A program made the position numbers and the translations under genes. A stretch of DNA of 64,000 nucleotides from Vibrio cyclitrophicus. GTDB taxonomy: Bacteria; Pseudomonadota; Gammaproteobacteria; Enterobacterales; Vibrionaceae. Of the stretch, positions 51,917-60,733 are shown piece after piece (position 1 is the stretch's first letter; every line of letters starts with the position of its first letter). The stretch lies in assembly GCA_023206055.1 (NCBI GenBank), contig CP065366.1, forward strand, positions 3,100,001 to 3,164,000. Direction: 5' to 3'. The notes below the pieces were generated by a model. It made no database searches. It was not told where the DNA came from and saw only the letters and a list, made by a program, of their open reading frames with translations.

Positions 51917-53080
51917 TTATGCTTTAGCACGCTCTTCAAGCATTGCTACTGCAGGAAGTACTTTACCTTCAACGAACTCAAGGAAAGCGCCACCACCAGT
52001 AGAGATGTAAGAAACGTCAGCTTTAATACCGAACTTGTCGATAGCTGCTAGCGTGTCACCACCACCTGCTACAGAGAAACCTGCAGATTCAGCGATTGCT
52101 TTAGAGATACCAGCTGTACCCGCTTCGAAGTTCTTGAATTCGAATACGCCTACAGGGCCGTTCCAAAGGATAGTTTTTGCATTGCCGATGATTTCAGCTA
52201 GTGCAGCCGTTGAATCTGGGCCAAGGTCGAAGATCATGTCGTCGTCTTGAACTTCAGAAACGTGCTTGATTTCAGCTTCTGCGTTTTCGTCGAATGCTTT
52301 AGCACATGCAACGTCAGTCGCTACTGGGATAGCACACTCTTTCATTAGCTTCTTAGCAGTTTCAACTAGGTCAGCTTCGTATAGAGACTTACCTACGTTG
52401 TGGCCTTCAGCAGCGATGAACGTGTTCGCGATACCACCACCAACAACAAGTTGGTCAGCGATTTTAGAAAGAGATTCTAGAACAGTTAGTTTAGTAGAAA
52501 CTTTAGAACCACCAACGATAGCAACTAGTGGACGAGCCGGGTTGTCCATTGCTTTGCCAAGCGCTTCAAGTTCAGCAGCTAGAAGAGGACCAGCACATGC
52601 TACAGGTGCATAAGTACCAACACCGTGAGTAGAAGCTTGTGCACGGTGAGCTGTACCGAATGCATCCATTACAAAGATGTCACATAGTGCAGCGTACTGC
52701 TTAGAAAGTGCTTCTTCGTTTTTCTTCTCGCCTTTGTTAAAGCGAACGTTTTCAAGAACAACTAGTTCACCAGCGTTAAGCTCTAGGCCATTTACGTAAT
52801 CTTTCGCTAGCTTAACTTCGCAGTCTAGTGCGTCGTTTAGGTAGTTAACTACAGGTGCTAGAGAGAACTCTTCGTTGTATTCGCCTTCAGTAGGACGACC
52901 AAGGTGAGAAGTAACCATAACTTTTGCGCCAGCTTCTAGGCAAAGTTTGATAGTTGGTAGAGATGCAAGGATACGTGCATCTGAAGTTACTTTACCGTCT
53001 TTTACTGGTACGTTTAGGTCAGCACGAATAAATACGCGTTTACCTGCAAGTTCCAGGTCAGTCATCTTGATCACAGACAT
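51917..53080 (-). CDS. pgk: Phosphoglycerate kinase
   Basis: Makes ATP and 3-phosphoglycerate in glycolysis. The 387-residue product (E. coli 387) begins MSVIKMTDLELAGKRVFIRADLN in two blocks and has RADLNVPVKDGKV, SHLGRP, VLENVRFNKGEKKN, and the ATP-site GGGDTLAAIDKFG near the C-terminus. ATG 53080 has a GAGAGGA site; the frame to 53095 is not used. It lies between epd and fbaA. Confidence 0.97.
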   Translation of the reverse strand: MSVIKMTDLELAGKRVFIRADLNVPVKDGKVTSDARILASLPTIKLCLEAGAKVMVTSHLGRPTEGEYNEEFSLAPVVNYLNDALDCEVKLAKDYVNGLELNAGELVVLENVRFNKGEKKNEEALSKQYAALCDIFVMDAFGTAHRAQASTHGVGTYAPVACAGPLLAAELEALGKAMDNPARPLVAIVGGSKVSTKLTVLESLSKIADQLVVGGGIANTFIAAEGHNVGKSLYEADLVETAKKLMKECAIPVATDVACAKAFDENAEAEIKHVSEVQDDDMIFDLGPDSTAALAEIIGNAKTILWNGPVGVFEFKNFEAGTAGISKAIAESAGFSVAGGGDTLAAIDKFGIKADVSYISTGGGAFLEFVEGKVLPAVAMLEERAKA

Positions 53081-53246
53081 GTTTTGTCCTCTCAAATTTA
53101 AATAAATATAAAGTTTTGGAAACTCAGCAACCCTGCTAAGCCTATAAATTATTCAACTGGTAATTCTTTAACTACTCATAATATGTGGATACTTTGTATT
53201 TATTTCAAGCTAAAAAATAAATAATCCGCACATTTGCTTCTAGGTC

Positions 53247-54296
53247 TTACTTCTTGCCTTCAGAAGCTTGCATTGCAAGAACCGTATCCAGCATTCGGTT
53301 CGCAAAGCCCCATTCATTGTCACACCACACCAGCATTTTCACTAAGTGGCCGTTGCTCACTCGCGTTTGTGAACCATCAACAATTGCGCTATGGGGATCG
53401 TGATTAAAATCGATGGAAACGAGCGGCGCTTCAGTATAGTCAACTATATTGTGTAATGTACACTGGGATGCATTAACAATGGTTTGATTTACGTCATTAA
53501 CTTTCACATTTGCATTAATTGTGACACTTAAATCCATCGCTGTTACGTTTACCGTTGGCACACGCACAGATATCGCTTCAAATTTGTTAGAAAATTTCGG
53601 AAAGATTCTTTCAATACCTTTATGCAATTTGGTATCGACAGGAATGATTGATTGGCTTGCTGCTCGAGTTCGACGAAGGTCGCTGTGGTACGCATCGATG
53701 ACTTGTTGATCATTCATTGAAGAGTGAATAGTCGTGATGGTCCCAGACTCAATACCAAAGGCATCATCAAGCACCTTGATGATAGGGACAATACAGTTAG
53801 TCGTGCATGAACCGTTGGAAACGATTCGATGGTCAGCTTCGATAGTATCGTGATTTACGCCATAGATAATGGTGTTATCAAGGTCGTTCGCACCAGGATG
53901 TGAAAACAGCACCTTTTTCGCCCCAGCAGCAATATGCGCTAGGCCGTCAGCTCGGCAACCGTAGACGCCAGTACAATCGAGAACAATATCCACCTCAAGA
54001 TCACGCCAAGGCAACAACTCAATATCAGCAAGATGTAAGATACGAATCGTATCAAACTCTCCTTTATCTTCAGCACCAATACCATGATGAACATAGATGT
54101 GCTCTTGATCGTTAGAGATTTTCTTACCGAAGCGGCCGTGACTGGTGTCGTATTGCAATAGGTGAGCCATAGCGTCAGGTTGAGCAAGCTCATTGACAGC
54201 TACTACTTTGATTTGTTGGCTTTTGCCACTTTCATAAACAGCGCGTAATACATTACGCCCTATTCTTCCAAATCCGTTTATCGCGACTTTTAGCAT
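53247..54296 (-). CDS. epd: D-erythrose-4-phosphate dehydrogenase Epd
   Basis: GapA relative that oxidises erythrose 4-phosphate to erythronate 4-phosphate for pyridoxal phosphate synthesis. The 349-residue product has the NAD motif INGFGRIGRNVLRA (residues 6-19), the active-site NGSCTTNCIVPIIK (catalytic Cys about 155) and WCDNEWGFANRMLD near the end. Its place upstream of pgk and fbaA and its divergence from GapA-type sequences support Epd over GapA. ATG 54296 is favoured over 54308. pdxJ, the consuming pathway's last enzyme, is also in this window. Confidence 0.92.
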   Translation of the reverse strand: MLKVAINGFGRIGRNVLRAVYESGKSQQIKVVAVNELAQPDAMAHLLQYDTSHGRFGKKISNDQEHIYVHHGIGAEDKGEFDTIRILHLADIELLPWRDLEVDIVLDCTGVYGCRADGLAHIAAGAKKVLFSHPGANDLDNTIIYGVNHDTIEADHRIVSNGSCTTNCIVPIIKVLDDAFGIESGTITTIHSSMNDQQVIDAYHSDLRRTRAASQSIIPVDTKLHKGIERIFPKFSNKFEAISVRVPTVNVTAMDLSVTINANVKVNDVNQTIVNASQCTLHNIVDYTEAPLVSIDFNHDPHSAIVDGSQTRVSNGHLVKMLVWCDNEWGFANRMLDTVLAMQASEGKK

Positions 54297-54440
54297 AGTT
54301 CCGTACATCTAACCAAAATTTCGTGCAACAGATGATAACTGAATCCTACCCAAAAGGCATTACTTGAATACCTCAGTCTACCTAGGACAGTTTGATCTGC
54401 TGCTTGTAGGGATTACTCTAGGAGAAAACAAATCCCAGAT

Positions 54441-54473
54441 ACAAAAAACCGAGCTCAGCGCTCGGTTTTTCTT
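54441..54473 (-). terminator. tktA terminator
   Basis: ACCGAGC-TCA-GCGCTCGGT with flanking A6 and T5, just after the tktA stop on the minus strand. Confidence 0.9.
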
Positions 54474-54509
54474 TCACTTCACTGTTAGCACAAGGCCATC
54501 AGTCAATGA

Positions 54510-56504
54510 TTAAGCAAGAAGCTCTTTCGCTGTGTTTACTACGTTTTCAGTAGTGAAACCGAACATCTTGAATAGTTCGCCTGCTGGTGCAGATTCGCCG
54601 AACGTTGTCATACCGATGATCTTGCCACCGAAACCAACGTACTTGTACCAGAAGTCAGCGATGCCAGCTTCTACTGCGATACGCGCTGTAACGTCAGATG
54701 GAAGTACAGACTCACGGTATTCAGCGTCTTGCTTGTCGAACGCGTCAGTTGCAGGCATAGATACTACGCGTACTGCTTTACCTTCAGCGGTTAGTTGTGC
54801 AGCAGCTTCAACTGCAAGCTCAACTTCAGAACCTGTTGCAATGATGATTAGCTCTGGCTTGCCTTCACAATCTTTCAGGATGTAACCACCCTTAGCGATG
54901 TTAGCTACTTGCTCAGCGTTACGATCTTGTTGTGCAAGGTTCTGACGAGAGAAGATTAAAGATGAAGGACCATCTTTACGCTCAATAGCCAGTTTCCAAG
55001 CAACTGCTGATTCAACTTGGTCACATGGACGCCATGTGCTCATGTTTGGAGTCAGACGTAGAGAAGCGATCTGCTCAACCGGTTGGTGAGTCGGGCCATC
55101 TTCGCCAAGACCGATAGAATCGTGCGTGTAAACTTGGATGTTCTGAACTTTCATCAGAGCAGCCATACGCATTGCGTTACGCGCGTATTCCATGAACATT
55201 AGGAACGTTGCGCCGTATGGTACGAAACCACCGTGCAGAGCGATACCGTTCATGATAGCCGTCATACCGAATTCACGTACACCGTAGTGGATGTAGTTAC
55301 CAGAGAAGTCGTTTGCTTCAAGAGACTTAGAACCAGACCACATAGTTAGGTTAGAAGGCGCAAGGTCAGCAGAGCCGCCCATGAATTCAGGTAGCATCGC
55401 ACCAAACGCTTCTAGTGCGTTTTGAGATGCTTTACGTGAAGCGATGTTTGCTGGGTTAGCTTGAAGATCAGCAATGATTGCGTTTGCTTTCTCTTCCCAC
55501 TCAGCAGGAAGTTCACCGTTTACGCGGCGTTTGAATTCTGCTGCTAGCTCTGGGTAAGCCGCTGCGTATGCGTCAAACTTAGCATTCCACGCCGCTTCTT
55601 TCGCTGCGCCTGCTTCTTTCGCATTCCACTCAGCTGCGATATCAGCTGGGATTTCGAAAGGACCATGTTCCCAACCCAACGCTGCTTTAGTTGCTGTAAT
55701 TTCATCAGCGCCTAGTGGAGCACCGTGACAGTCATGCGTACCCGCTTTGTTTGGAGAACCAAAACCGATAATAGTTTTAGTACAGATAAGCGTTGGACGA
55801 GGATCCGCTTTAGCCGCTTCAATTGCAGCATTGATAGCGTCAGAGTCGTGACCATCTACCGCTGGGATTACGTGCCAGCCGTATGCTACAAAACGCTTAG
55901 GTGTATCGTCAGAGAACCAACCTTCAACTTCGCCATCGATAGAGATGCCGTTGTCATCCCAGAAAGCAACCAGTTTACCAAGACCTAGCGTACCCGCTAA
56001 AGAACATGCTTCGTGAGAAATACCTTCCATCAGACAGCCATCACCCATGAATGCATAAGTGAAGTGGTCTACGATGTCGTGGCCTTCTTTGTTGAACTGT
56101 GCAGCCAATGCTTTCTCAGCCATCGCCATACCAACAGCGTTAGTAATGCCTTGACCTAGAGGACCAGTCGTTGTCTCGATACCAGGAGCGTATCCGTACT
56201 CTGGGTGACCAGGCGTCTTAGAGTGCAGCTGACGGAAGTTCTTAAGGTCTTCAATTGAAAGCTCGTAACCTGCAAGGTGAAGCAGAGAGTAAATCAACAT
56301 TGAACCATGGCCGTTAGACAGGATAAAACGGTCGCGGTCAGCCCACTCTGGGTTTGCTGGGTTGTGGTTCAAGTGACCACGCCAAAGAACTTCAGCGATG
56401 TCAGCCATACCCATAGGTGCGCCAGGGTGACCTGAATTTGCTTGTTGAACGCCATCCATGCTAAGTGCGCGAATTGCATTGGCTAGATCTTTACGAGAAG
56501 GCAT
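54510..56504 (-). CDS. tktA: Transketolase
   Basis: Thiamine-diphosphate enzyme of the pentose phosphate pathway, producing ribose, xylulose and erythrose phosphates. The 664-residue product has GHPGAPMGMADIAEVLW (about 27-43), the ThDP motif GDGCLMEGISHEA (about 154-166), SFDHSD-type HDSIGLGEDGPTHQPVEQIASLR (in two blocks) and the FHGGFVPY/ATFL region. ATG 56504 has a GGAG site. Erythrose 4-phosphate made here feeds epd and aromatic synthesis, which fits the neighbourhood. The upstream region carries two PurR-type palindromes. Confidence 0.96.
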   Translation of the reverse strand: MPSRKDLANAIRALSMDGVQQANSGHPGAPMGMADIAEVLWRGHLNHNPANPEWADRDRFILSNGHGSMLIYSLLHLAGYELSIEDLKNFRQLHSKTPGHPEYGYAPGIETTTGPLGQGITNAVGMAMAEKALAAQFNKEGHDIVDHFTYAFMGDGCLMEGISHEACSLAGTLGLGKLVAFWDDNGISIDGEVEGWFSDDTPKRFVAYGWHVIPAVDGHDSDAINAAIEAAKADPRPTLICTKTIIGFGSPNKAGTHDCHGAPLGADEITATKAALGWEHGPFEIPADIAAEWNAKEAGAAKEAAWNAKFDAYAAAYPELAAEFKRRVNGELPAEWEEKANAIIADLQANPANIASRKASQNALEAFGAMLPEFMGGSADLAPSNLTMWSGSKSLEANDFSGNYIHYGVREFGMTAIMNGIALHGGFVPYGATFLMFMEYARNAMRMAALMKVQNIQVYTHDSIGLGEDGPTHQPVEQIASLRLTPNMSTWRPCDQVESAVAWKLAIERKDGPSSLIFSRQNLAQQDRNAEQVANIAKGGYILKDCEGKPELIIIATGSEVELAVEAAAQLTAEGKAVRVVSMPATDAFDKQDAEYRESVLPSDVTARIAVEAGIADFWYKYVGFGGKIIGMTTFGESAPAGELFKMFGFTTENVVNTAKELLA

Positions 56505-56599
56505 GTCTGCTCCTGAGTACATAAGCGATTTAAAAAAGAGATTGATGCTAAAATTTTCATTTTTATTAGCGCGGGTATTCTCTCAAACGACTTTAGCGA

Positions 56600-56615
56600 C
56601 TGCAAACGTTTTACT
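56600..56615 (-). promoter_or_regulatory. PurR-like operator near tktA
   Basis: GCAAACGTTT (56602-56611) is a perfect ten-base PurR-type core, about 100 bp before the tktA start. Confidence 0.55.
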
Positions 56616-56686
56616 GGCATTTTAACGGTCATTTTTCGCAATTTTCGAACATTTACATCACTTAGCAATGCCTTACCCCAACCAAT

Positions 56687-56702
56687 ACGCAAACGTTTAG
56701 TT
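56687..56702 (+). promoter_or_regulatory. PurR-like operator between tktA and metK
   Basis: ACGCAAACGTTTAG (56687-56700) contains the perfect core at 56689-56698 and the preceding A of the consensus. It is 87 bp from the tktA-side box (start to start) and 183 bp before metK. Confidence 0.6.
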
Positions 56703-56752
56703 ATGACATATCATAAAAAAGAGCTTGTAATTCGACCGCTGGAATTTAGAAT

Positions 56753-56776
56753 AGCCGTCTAGATGTAGAAACACCT
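56753..56776 (+). promoter_or_regulatory. MetJ box upstream of metK
   Basis: Three 8-bp units AGCCGTCT-AGATGTAG-AAACACCT (56753-56776) resemble tandem MetJ boxes (consensus AGACGTCT; seven, five and four to five matches). metK is a known MetJ target, so the position, about 105 bp before the start, is plausible. Confidence 0.55.
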
Positions 56777-56881
56777 ACAAAATATACTGTATTTAATGGC
56801 GGCGCTTCCTAGCTTGCGACGCCTGAAATTATTTGCATTTAACTATTTGCAACTAAAAACTAAACTAAAAGTGGAGCTCTC

Positions 56882-58036
56882 ATGGCTAAGCACCTATTCA
56901 CTTCTGAATCTGTTTCAGAAGGCCATCCAGATAAAATTGCAGACCAAATCTCTGATGCTGTTCTTGATGCCATCTTGGAACAAGATCCAAAAGCACGTGT
57001 TGCTTGTGAGACTTACGTAAAAACCGGCATGGTTATGGTTGGCGGTGAAGTAACAACGTCTGCATGGGTTGATATCGAAGAAATCACTCGTGAAACAGTT
57101 CGTGAAATTGGTTACGTTCATTCTGATATGGGCTTTGACGCTGACTCTTGTGCAGTACTAAACACAATTGGTAAGCAGTCTCCAGACATCAACCAAGGTG
57201 TTGATAAAGCCGATCCTAAAGATCAAGGTGCAGGCGACCAAGGTATCATGTTTGGTTACGCGACTAACGAAACGCCAATCCTAATGCCAGCTCCAATTAC
57301 TTACTCTCACCTTCTTGTTAAGAAGCAAGCTGAAGTACGTAAGAGCGGCAAACTTGACTTCCTTCGCCCAGATGCGAAATCTCAAGTTACGTTCCAATAC
57401 GACCAAGGTAAGATTGTTGGTATCGACGCAGTTGTTCTTTCGACTCAACACTGTGATTCAGTAACAACACCTGACCTACGTGAAGCGGTAATGGAAGAGA
57501 TCATCAAGCCAGTACTTCCTGCTGAGTGGATCAACAAAGATACTAACTTCTTCATCAACCCAACCGGCCGTTTCGTAATCGGTGGTCCAATGGGTGACTG
57601 TGGTCTAACAGGTCGTAAGATCATCGTTGATACCTACGGCGGCGCAGCTCGTCACGGTGGCGGTGCATTCTCTGGTAAAGATCCATCAAAAGTTGACCGT
57701 TCTGCAGCTTACGCAGCTCGTTACGTAGCGAAAAACATCGTTGCTGCTGGCATGGCTGACCGTTGTGAGATTCAACTGTCTTACGCTATCGGTGTTGCAG
57801 ATCCAACATCTATCATGGTTGAAACGTTTGGTACTGAGAAAGTAGCTCACGAAATTATCATTGAAGCCGTTCGTCAAAACTTCGACCTACGTCCATACGG
57901 TCTTCAAGAGATGCTGAACCTTCTTCAACCTATCTACAAGCAGACTGCAGCATACGGTCACTTCGGTCGTGAAGAGTTCCCTTGGGAAGCGACTGACAAA
58001 GCAGCAATCCTTGCGGACTTCGCTGGCCTAAAATAA
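56882..58036 (+). CDS. metK: S-adenosylmethionine synthase
   Basis: Makes SAM from methionine and ATP. The 384-residue product (E. coli 384) begins MAKHLFTSESVSEGHPDKIA and has GAGDQGIMFGYA (about 118-129), GGGAFSGKDPSKVDRSAAY and DPTSIMVETFGTEKV. A GGAG site precedes the ATG. It is divergent from tktA. Confidence 0.98.
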   Translation: MAKHLFTSESVSEGHPDKIADQISDAVLDAILEQDPKARVACETYVKTGMVMVGGEVTTSAWVDIEEITRETVREIGYVHSDMGFDADSCAVLNTIGKQSPDINQGVDKADPKDQGAGDQGIMFGYATNETPILMPAPITYSHLLVKKQAEVRKSGKLDFLRPDAKSQVTFQYDQGKIVGIDAVVLSTQHCDSVTTPDLREAVMEEIIKPVLPAEWINKDTNFFINPTGRFVIGGPMGDCGLTGRKIIVDTYGGAARHGGGAFSGKDPSKVDRSAAYAARYVAKNIVAAGMADRCEIQLSYAIGVADPTSIMVETFGTEKVAHEIIIEAVRQNFDLRPYGLQEMLNLLQPIYKQTAAYGHFGREEFPWEATDKAAILADFAGLK

Positions 58037-58060
58037 TTTAGCCACTGCGATTTATTTCTT

Positions 58061-58097
58061 TAAAGCCCTTACTTCTTAGTAAGGGCTTTATTTTTAT
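58061..58097 (+). terminator. metK terminator
   Basis: AAAGCCCTTA (58062-58071) pairs with TAAGGGCTTT (58080-58089), followed by ATTTTT. Confidence 0.9.
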
Positions 58098-58404
58098 GCA
58101 CTTACCGAACCTTCACTCGCAACTTCCTTCTTTAACGCCCTTCTTTACCGTTAACCACTAAGTATAAAAAGCCGCCGATAATTTGTATTTTCTAACACTA
58201 CTGACAATAGTTAAGGTAACTCCTAGGCGATCAAGCTCACATTTAACTTAAATTAATTCAGTCTAATAACGCTCGTTAAATGCTCGCTAGAACAATAACT
58301 GGGATGACAAAGAGTAATTTAGCTCAACACCATAACTCTCACACAAGCCAAATCGATGAGTCTTATGGAATTATAACTAGGACGTTATTTAACTAGGGGG
58401 ATCT
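58098..58404. other. metK-DUF2189 gene intergenic region
   Basis: About 305 bp without a credible gene. The right end contains the promoter and a GGGGG ribosome site of the next gene. In E. coli galP lies at this position; no remnant is seen here. Confidence 0.45.
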
Positions 58405-59202
58405 ATGCCTCGTACCGCGCACCCATCCGAACTAAACGATAAAAAACACAAGGTCAGCGATAAGGATTACGCTCGCACCATTCCTTGCAACCAAATCAGT
58501 ATTTCCGCACCCTTTCATTGGTTGTCGCTTGCTCTGCATGACTTAGTAAGAATGCCATTAATCAGCGCATTTTACGGTTTATGCTTTATGGGAGCAGCAG
58601 TCGCCATTGTTCAACTAGTCCAATGGCAGGGAACACACTTAGTTGTGATGCCAAGCTTGATTGTGTACATGCTGATAGGGCCCTTTCTTGCTCTGGGCTT
58701 GTATGACGCAGCCTGGGAAAGAGAAAAAGGGCATAACGCCAACCTACTGCACTCGATGAAAGCCATCACTCGCAACTCCACGCACCAATGGGCCTTTGCG
58801 ATTGTATTGATGGTTGCGATGATATTTTGGATGCGAATCGCCGCTCTGTTGCATGCTTTATATCCATCTGTCCAAGGCGCCCCATTAGCTGAATTTGCGC
58901 CATTCTTGATTACGGGTTCTGTGATTGGATTTGTTATCGCCAGCTTAATCTTCAGCATCTCGGCGTTTTCTATTCCATTGATGATGGAGAGACGCGTGGA
59001 TGTAATGAGCGCAATCTTCACTAGCTTCAATGCAGTGAAATCCAACATTCCAGCAATGGTGGTGTGGGCAAGTATTATTTGTGCCGGTATTCTGGTGGGC
59101 TTTGCGACCTACGGCATTGGTATGATAGTCACCATGCCGCTACTTGGTTATGGTACATGGCATGCCTACCACGAAATCATCAAGAAGAATCACCACCTAT
59201 AA
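58405..59202 (+). CDS. DUF2189-type multi-pass membrane protein
   Basis: Function unknown. The 265-residue product has a polar N-terminus (about 35 residues, RTIPCNQISISAPFHWL) and about six hydrophobic segments (roughly 50-72, 78-98, 130-150, 167-190, 212-235 and a final one near 220-240). The family pattern includes GPFLALGLYDAAWERE and NAVKSNIPAM. A GGGGG ribosome site precedes the ATG. It lies between metK and sprT; the intrinsic terminator after it shows it is its own unit. No partner is evident. Confidence 0.8.
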   Translation: MPRTAHPSELNDKKHKVSDKDYARTIPCNQISISAPFHWLSLALHDLVRMPLISAFYGLCFMGAAVAIVQLVQWQGTHLVVMPSLIVYMLIGPFLALGLYDAAWEREKGHNANLLHSMKAITRNSTHQWAFAIVLMVAMIFWMRIAALLHALYPSVQGAPLAEFAPFLITGSVIGFVIASLIFSISAFSIPLMMERRVDVMSAIFTSFNAVKSNIPAMVVWASIICAGILVGFATYGIGMIVTMPLLGYGTWHAYHEIIKKNHHL

Positions 59203-59235
59203 ATTATCGCCAGAATAACGAGCAATGTTATGATG

Positions 59236-59268
59236 AGGCCTTAGCTTAAACGCTGAGGCCTTTTTTTG
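59236..59268 (+). terminator. Terminator after the DUF2189 gene
   Basis: AGGCCTTAGC-TTAAAC-GCTGAGGCCT (one wobble) followed by T7. It stops just before the sprT ribosome site, so sprT probably relies on readthrough or an internal promoter. Confidence 0.85.
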
Positions 59269-59281
59269 GAGTTAACAACGT

Positions 59282-59782
59282 TTGTCTTACACCCCGCAAC
59301 AACATCGAGCAAATAAGAAATTGGCCGAGTGCCTAGCTATCGCTAATCAACATTTCTCTCGCGAATTCCCATGCCCAACCATCACTTACAAATTAAGAGG
59401 AAAGGCAGCGGGAAAGGCCTACCTTCAGCTCAATGAAATTAAGCTCAATCATGTACTCTTCGCCGAGAATGAGGATGCCTTCGTTAACGAGGTGGTGCCT
59501 CATGAACTGGCACATCTGATCACACATCAAGTATTTGGACGAGTGAGACCTCACGGGAATGAATGGAAATACGTGATGGAAAAGGTATTCAACGTACCAG
59601 CCAAAACAACCCACAGTTTTGAGGTAACCTCTGTGCAAGGGAAGACCTTTGAATACCGCTGCGACTGCACTGTTTATCCGCTCTCGATTAGGCGTCACAA
59701 CAAGGTATTACGTAACCAATCAAGCTACCGCTGCCAACAGTGCAATCAAACCTTGGCCTTTACTGGCAAGCAACTCAGCTAG
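59282..59782 (+). CDS. sprT: SprT family zinc metalloprotein
   Basis: SprT-like metallopeptidase; in E. coli sprT is linked to bolA and stationary phase, and eukaryotic SPRTN relatives repair DNA-protein crosslinks. The 166-residue product has the zincin motif VVPHELAHLITH (about residue 70-81), GRVRPHGNEW and a C-terminal zinc ribbon (CDC...CQQC). The start is a TTG, about ten bases after GGAG; no ATG is available early. It precedes endA as in E. coli. Confidence 0.92.
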   Translation: MSYTPQQHRANKKLAECLAIANQHFSREFPCPTITYKLRGKAAGKAYLQLNEIKLNHVLFAENEDAFVNEVVPHELAHLITHQVFGRVRPHGNEWKYVMEKVFNVPAKTTHSFEVTSVQGKTFEYRCDCTVYPLSIRRHNKVLRNQSSYRCQQCNQTLAFTGKQLS

Positions 59783-59933
59783 CACCCAATACTCGGCATA
59801 CGTTAGATTCAGTAGCCTGCTCGTTTTTCTTCAGGAAATTGCACTCCATCGATTAGATGATTGAAATGTAATGGAGAAATCTATCACTTGAGTGCTAGAC
59901 TGATATTTATCATACTTTTATCAGTCTTTTTCT

Positions 59934-60665
59934 ATGCACAAAACCACTCCAAAAGCATTTGGCCTATTGGTGTCTTTTTACTTATCGATAGTATTTGGCC
60001 TACTGGTAACCCAAAGTGTTTTCGCCGCTCCACCAAGTTCATTCTCCAAAGCAAAAAAAGAAGCGGTGAAGATTTACCTTGATCACCCGACTTCGTTTTA
60101 TTGTGGCTGTGACATTACTTGGAAAGACAAAAAGAAAGGCATTCCAGACCTTGATGGCTGTGGTTATCAAGTACGAAAACAGCAAAAACGGGCGAGTCGA
60201 ATTGAGTGGGAACACGTAGTTCCCGCTTGGCAATTTGGCCACCAGCGTCAGTGCTGGCAAGATGGCGGACGTAAGAACTGCACTCGCAATGACAAAATAT
60301 TCAAATCAATGGAAGCCGATCTTCACAACCTGACTCCGGCAATTGGCGAGGTTAACGGTGATCGCTCCAATTACAATTTCAGTCAGTGGAATGGAATGGA
60401 TGGCGTGAGCTACGGTCAGTGTGAAATGCAGGTCAACTTTAAACAGCGTAAGGTGATGCCGCCAGACAGAGCAAAAGGTTCTATCGCGCGTACTTATCTT
60501 TACATGAGCCAAGAGTATGGTTTCAAGCTATCTAAGCAGCAGACTAACCTGATGATGGCTTGGAACAAGCAATTCCCTGTCGATAAGTGGGAATGTACCC
60601 GTGATGAGCGAATCTATGCCATCCAGGGGAATCACAACCAATTTGTATTTGAAAGCTGTAAATAA
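59934..60665 (+). CDS. endA: Extracellular/periplasmic endonuclease I (EndA/Dns)
   Basis: Non-specific DNase of the beta-beta-alpha-Me family; V. cholerae Dns degrades external DNA and limits transformation. The 243-residue product has a signal peptide (FYLSIVFGLLVTQSVFA), the catalytic RIEWEHVVPAWQFG (Glu-His pair) and the metal-binding ADLHNLTPAIGEVNGDRSNYNF (in two blocks), and several conserved cysteines. It precedes an unrelated lipoprotein gene; in E. coli rsmE follows directly. Confidence 0.95.
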   Translation: MHKTTPKAFGLLVSFYLSIVFGLLVTQSVFAAPPSSFSKAKKEAVKIYLDHPTSFYCGCDITWKDKKKGIPDLDGCGYQVRKQQKRASRIEWEHVVPAWQFGHQRQCWQDGGRKNCTRNDKIFKSMEADLHNLTPAIGEVNGDRSNYNFSQWNGMDGVSYGQCEMQVNFKQRKVMPPDRAKGSIARTYLYMSQEYGFKLSKQQTNLMMAWNKQFPVDKWECTRDERIYAIQGNHNQFVFESCK

Positions 60666-60678
60666 TAGCCAGCAAGAT

Positions 60679-60706
60679 AAAAAGGCCCTTGTCACACAGG
60701 GCCATA
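60679..60706 (-). terminator. Terminator of the lipoprotein gene (and possibly endA)
   Basis: GGCCCTTGTCACACAGGGCC (60686-60705) with A5 on the left, so the minus strand reads hairpin then T5. It serves the minus-strand lipoprotein gene best; on plus the T-run is poor. Confidence 0.8.
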
Positions 60707-60733
60707 ATCACTTTTAATGCTCTATTATTAAGT

